A stretch of 32,912 bases of DNA, from assembly GCA_029879905.1 (NCBI GenBank), contig JAOUPN010000009.1:1-32912 (forward strand). Direction: 5' to 3'. The stretch's first letter is position 1. Each line of letters opens with the position of its first letter. Under the pieces are notes generated by a model that did no database searches, had not been told where the DNA came from, and saw nothing but the letters and a program-made list of their open reading frames with translations. This stretch comes from Nitrospira sp. (GTDB lineage Bacteria; Nitrospirota; Nitrospiria; Nitrospirales; Nitrospiraceae). The position numbers and the translations under genes are program-made. Of the stretch, positions 29,549 to 32,912 are shown one piece after another.

Positions 29549-30661
29549 ATGCAACAGCCGACTGTTTCAAACGAGCCGTCAACTACGATCGAGAAGATCG
29601 TCGACTTTCTGGATGCCCGCGTTGGCCTGAAAGAAATCCAGGCCAAGATGCTGAACGAGCCGATCCCGGGAGGATCCCGGTGGGCCTATGTGTTCGGCTC
29701 GATCCTCCTCTTTATTTTCGGCATGCAGGCCCTGACCGGCATCTTGCTCATGTTCTACTATGTGCCGACGGCGGACCATGCTTACGCGAGCACGCAATAC
29801 ATTATTCATGATGTCGATTACGGGTGGTTTTTGCTGGGATATCACTTTTGGGGATCCAGCGCGATGGTGGTCTGCGTCATCGCCCACATGTCCCAGGTGT
29901 TTCTCTGGGGAGCCTACAAGCCGCCCCGTGAGTTGCTGTGGCTGGTTGGGCTCGCGCTCTTTGGGATTGTCATTGGTTTTGGATTTACGGGGTATTTGTT
30001 GCCTTGGGATCAGCGGGCCTATTGGGCCACGACCGTGGGCGTGGAAATGGTGGATAAGGTGCCGCTGTTCGGCGACTTTCTGGCCCGGTTTCTCAAGGGT
30101 GGGCCGACTCCCGGCCAAATGACGCTGAGTCGATTCTTCGTGATCCATGTAATGATTCTTCCCGCTGCTCTGATGGCCCTCGCGGGGTTGCATCTCTTCC
30201 TGTTTCGTGTCGCCGCACCGGCCGGACCGTTTCAGGGAACACCGGAGGAGATCAAGGCCAAGACCGACTACTTTTTCCCACGGCAAATTTGGAAGGACAT
30301 GGTGGGAATGGCCGCCGTCTTTCTTACGATCTGTGGCCTGGCCTTCTGGGAGCCGGTAGTGCTACTGGAGGAGGCCACCCCTGATCCCGGAGAGTATCAT
30401 CCGGAGCCCGAGTGGTACTTTCTCTTTTATTTCCAGTTGCTGCGGCTCAAGATGTTTGCAGGAGAGTTCGGGCAGTTTATGGGGGCCGTCGCATTGCCTG
30501 TGTTGTTCATGGCTCTGCTTGTTGCGCTTCCATTTTTCGATAAGGACCCTGAGCGGAATATTTTTAAACGGCCGGTGGCGTTGATCAGCTGGATTTTTAT
30601 CATGGCGGTCATCGCCATATTTACCGTCTCTTCCGTCATTAACCGAGAATTCCTGGATTAA
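29549..30661 (+). CDS. Cytochrome b (bc1/b6f type)
   Basis: GYHFWGSSAMVVCVIAHMSQVFLWGAYKPPRELLW, GFTGYLLPWDQRAYWATTVG, FFVIHVMILPAALMALAGLHLF, PEWYF: cytochrome b His-ligand and Qo motifs. Confidence 0.95.
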   Translation: MQQPTVSNEPSTTIEKIVDFLDARVGLKEIQAKMLNEPIPGGSRWAYVFGSILLFIFGMQALTGILLMFYYVPTADHAYASTQYIIHDVDYGWFLLGYHFWGSSAMVVCVIAHMSQVFLWGAYKPPRELLWLVGLALFGIVIGFGFTGYLLPWDQRAYWATTVGVEMVDKVPLFGDFLARFLKGGPTPGQMTLSRFFVIHVMILPAALMALAGLHLFLFRVAAPAGPFQGTPEEIKAKTDYFFPRQIWKDMVGMAAVFLTICGLAFWEPVVLLEEATPDPGEYHPEPEWYFLFYFQLLRLKMFAGEFGQFMGAVALPVLFMALLVALPFFDKDPERNIFKRPVALISWIFIMAVIAIFTVSSVINREFLD

Positions 30662-30692
30662 GGCCGGACCCACGACGCCGGAATGATTGCAC

Positions 30693-31703
30693 ATGGCTAA
30701 CGAACGCGATTCCATGTCACCCACGATGATAGGCCTTGGAGTGTTATGGCCGACATGTTGGACGGGTCTGCCGATTAAGCTGGCATTCGCCGTACTCGCG
30801 TTTGCGCTCGGATGGCTGGAGTTGGAGGGGAGGATCGGTCTGGCATTCCTCATGTTGTTAGGCAGCCCCTTCACAATTTTTGGCGTTCCTCTTATTGCTG
30901 TTGGTCTCGAAGGTCATTTCGGCGAAGGGATCGGGCTGCCTCTTTTATTTCTTTTGGCTATCCCCATCGACATCTGGGCATTTGGCATAGTTGCGAGGAC
31001 CTATTTTCTTGAACGGTTTAGGAAAGAGCCGCCTGAAGGTCTAGGTTTCAAACTCTGGTGGAAATCGGCCGTGGTCGGTGCGTTCTTTTTGCCGGCGTTA
31101 TGGTTTGTGGTGAGTCTTGTCACCGAGGTTGCTGTCTCAACTTCTCATTCGCTCTCCCAAATGGAGAGCTTGAGGCTTGTGTTCAACACGGGACTCCCAA
31201 TTGCGGAGAGGATCGGCCTTGAAGTCACGATTTGGGGGACGGTCTCCTTTATGGTTTTAGCCGTACTGTTGACCGTTGGGATCTCTTGGATCGGGCGAAT
31301 CATTCGTGACATTGCCAATGTTGCGCCTCCGTTGTCGGATAATTACCAAGCCTTGATCACCCGCTGGGACCTGATGCGTGTGCCAAGCGACCAGGCGATG
31401 TTTATGACTGCGATAACGGGCACGGGTGTCGTCCTCGCCCTTCTGTTTTGGGCCGTACTCCCTGTTACGACACCGCATCCTCATGAATGCTGTGCACAAG
31501 AGCAAGTCAAAGCAGAGCCTCCCTTCAAACCGATTGACGTCTTGTCCCAAAATGAAGAGGAAATTGCGAAACTTGAGGCGTTGGTTCTTGCGGTAGAACA
31601 GAGCAAGGAACCTGGAAAAACCGCAACGGAAAATGGTAAAGGAAAGGGCGGAGGAAAGGTTAAGAGCCAAAAGACCGAAGGTTCACCGGCCGTCACGGAA
31701 TAG
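30693..31703 (+). CDS. Membrane protein of unknown function in the respiratory cluster
   Basis: Several TM segments, then PHPHECCAQEQ and a charged Lys/Gly-rich tail. Closely spaced between cytochrome b and bd-like paralogue B. ATG at 30693 (MANERDS) is the likely start. Confidence 0.7.
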   Translation: MANERDSMSPTMIGLGVLWPTCWTGLPIKLAFAVLAFALGWLELEGRIGLAFLMLLGSPFTIFGVPLIAVGLEGHFGEGIGLPLLFLLAIPIDIWAFGIVARTYFLERFRKEPPEGLGFKLWWKSAVVGAFFLPALWFVVSLVTEVAVSTSHSLSQMESLRLVFNTGLPIAERIGLEVTIWGTVSFMVLAVLLTVGISWIGRIIRDIANVAPPLSDNYQALITRWDLMRVPSDQAMFMTAITGTGVVLALLFWAVLPVTTPHPHECCAQEQVKAEPPFKPIDVLSQNEEEIAKLEALVLAVEQSKEPGKTATENGKGKGGGKVKSQKTEGSPAVTE

Positions 31704-31722
31704 TAACTTGCGAGGTGAAGAG

Positions 31723-32912
31723 GTGAGTGTCATACGACAGGGGGTTGGAACGATTCGACAAGCTCTTCGGGCCGATCAGGGGCAAGTGAGGTGGTTGACG
31801 GGGTTCTTGCTCATGGCAGGGATGCTGGCTCTGCCCTCACTGGGTATTGCGGGGGAGGGAACCGCAGCCGGGCCAACGGAGTATCGTGATATTCCGTATA
31901 TCGGCAGTCGGAATCTTGTCTGGATTGTCGCTCAATTGCATCTTCTCCTTGCGGGATTTGTGTTGGGAGTGCCTATTTTTGCGTGGTTGTGTGAGGTCAT
32001 TGCGTGGAGAGGCGGTGAGCCTCGCTACGAAAAACTTGCCAAGGAGTTCACCAAGCTTCTTACGTCAGCCTATGCGACTACCGCACTGTTCGGTGGCATT
32101 CTGTTGTTTTTATTAGTGGCGTTTTATCCCAAGCTGATGAATTATTTGACGGATATCTTCTTCCCGTCATTTCTCCTCTATTGCCTGCTGTTCCTGTTTG
32201 AGACTGCAACGCTCTATCTCTATTGGTATGGCTGGGACGCCATGCAAGGTGGACGTAAGAAAACCCTGCACGTCTTTCTGGGCTTCCTCCTCAATTTCTT
32301 TGCGTTATTTATTATGATCGTGCCCAATGCGTGGGCAACATTTCAATCAAGTCCGGTGGTGATTTCCGACGGAACAGCGTTCGAACGTGCATGGGCTGCG
32401 ACCTGGAATCCCACATGGTGGCCGATCAACATCCATCGATTGATCGCGAACGTCGTTCTCGGTGGGTATATCTGTGGCGCCTATGCGGGAGTGCGGTACC
32501 TGTCGGCCAAATACAAAGAAGACCGGGAACATTATGATTGGATGGGGTATGTCGGTAACTTTATCGGCGTGTTCGGTCTCCTGGCGTTGCCCTTTGCCGG
32601 TTACTGGTTGATGCGGGAAATCTATCAGTATAACCAACAGATGGGCATCACGCTCATGGGAGGTTTTCTGTCCTGGCTTTTCATTATTCAGGCCATGCTG
32701 ATCGGAGTCTTGTTCCTCGGGTCAAACTATTATTTCTGGTTGGGGATTACCTATCGGATCCCAGGATCGGAAACGCAATATCGCAAACCGATGCTGTGGA
32801 TGCTGGTCAGTCTATTACTGTGTCTTGCCGTTTGGATGACCCCGCACTCCCTGGTTGCTAGTGTGGAAGAAGCGCAGAAAATGGGAGGTGCGCACCATCC
32901 GCTCCTTGGCGT
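31723..32912 (+). CDS. Cytochrome bd-like oxidase subunit I homologue (paralogue B), partial, runs off right edge
   Basis: Open frame from GTG 31723 to window end, absent from ORF track because it has no in-window stop. SRNLVWIVAQLHLLLAGFVLGVPIF, NIHRLIANVVLGGYICGAY, HYDWMGYVGNFIGVFG are collinear with paralogue A. Confidence 0.85.
   Translation, partial: MSVIRQGVGTIRQALRADQGQVRWLTGFLLMAGMLALPSLGIAGEGTAAGPTEYRDIPYIGSRNLVWIVAQLHLLLAGFVLGVPIFAWLCEVIAWRGGEPRYEKLAKEFTKLLTSAYATTALFGGILLFLLVAFYPKLMNYLTDIFFPSFLLYCLLFLFETATLYLYWYGWDAMQGGRKKTLHVFLGFLLNFFALFIMIVPNAWATFQSSPVVISDGTAFERAWAATWNPTWWPINIHRLIANVVLGGYICGAYAGVRYLSAKYKEDREHYDWMGYVGNFIGVFGLLALPFAGYWLMREIYQYNQQMGITLMGGFLSWLFIIQAMLIGVLFLGSNYYFWLGITYRIPGSETQYRKPMLWMLVSLLLCLAVWMTPHSLVASVEEAQKMGGAHHPLLG

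Noticed and set aside
1-32912. CRISPR array
   Set aside because: No regularly spaced direct repeats seen anywhere in the window.

Overview
The window is 32.9 kb of bacterial chromosome. Gene content (two bd-like oxidase paralogues around a bc-type complex, plus hopanoid and MEP genes) suggests Nitrospira/Nitrospirota, but this is inference. From left to right: (1) the 3' end of an IS630-type transposase abutting a frameshifted remnant of a large protein, then a class-3 lipase. (2) An isoprenoid/hopanoid/lipid-transport region: ispH, smc, squalene-hopene cyclase, an HpnG-like phosphorylase, an Mla/MCE transport set (mlaE, mlaF, mlaD, mlaC) followed by a POTRA-less Omp85/D15-type beta-barrel, dxs, ispG and a GT87-like membrane protein. 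(3) A small accessory stretch: tRNA-Cys(GCA), a REP-like hairpin, a decayed hicBA toxin-antitoxin pair absent from or mis-framed in the ORF track, and a SAM methyltransferase. (4) hpnH (radical SAM) behind a good sigma70-like promoter, with two uncharacterised proteins. (5) A respiratory cluster: cytochrome c, bd-like subunit I paralogue A, membrane-anchored cytochrome c, a Rieske protein with an extra N-terminal domain, cytochrome b, a membrane protein of unknown function, and a second bd-like paralogue B. Paralogue B runs off the right edge and is missing from the supplied ORF track. The best candidates for under-described biology are the envelope-spanning Mla plus barrel set inside the hopanoid locus, and the bd-like/bc hybrid respiratory cluster.
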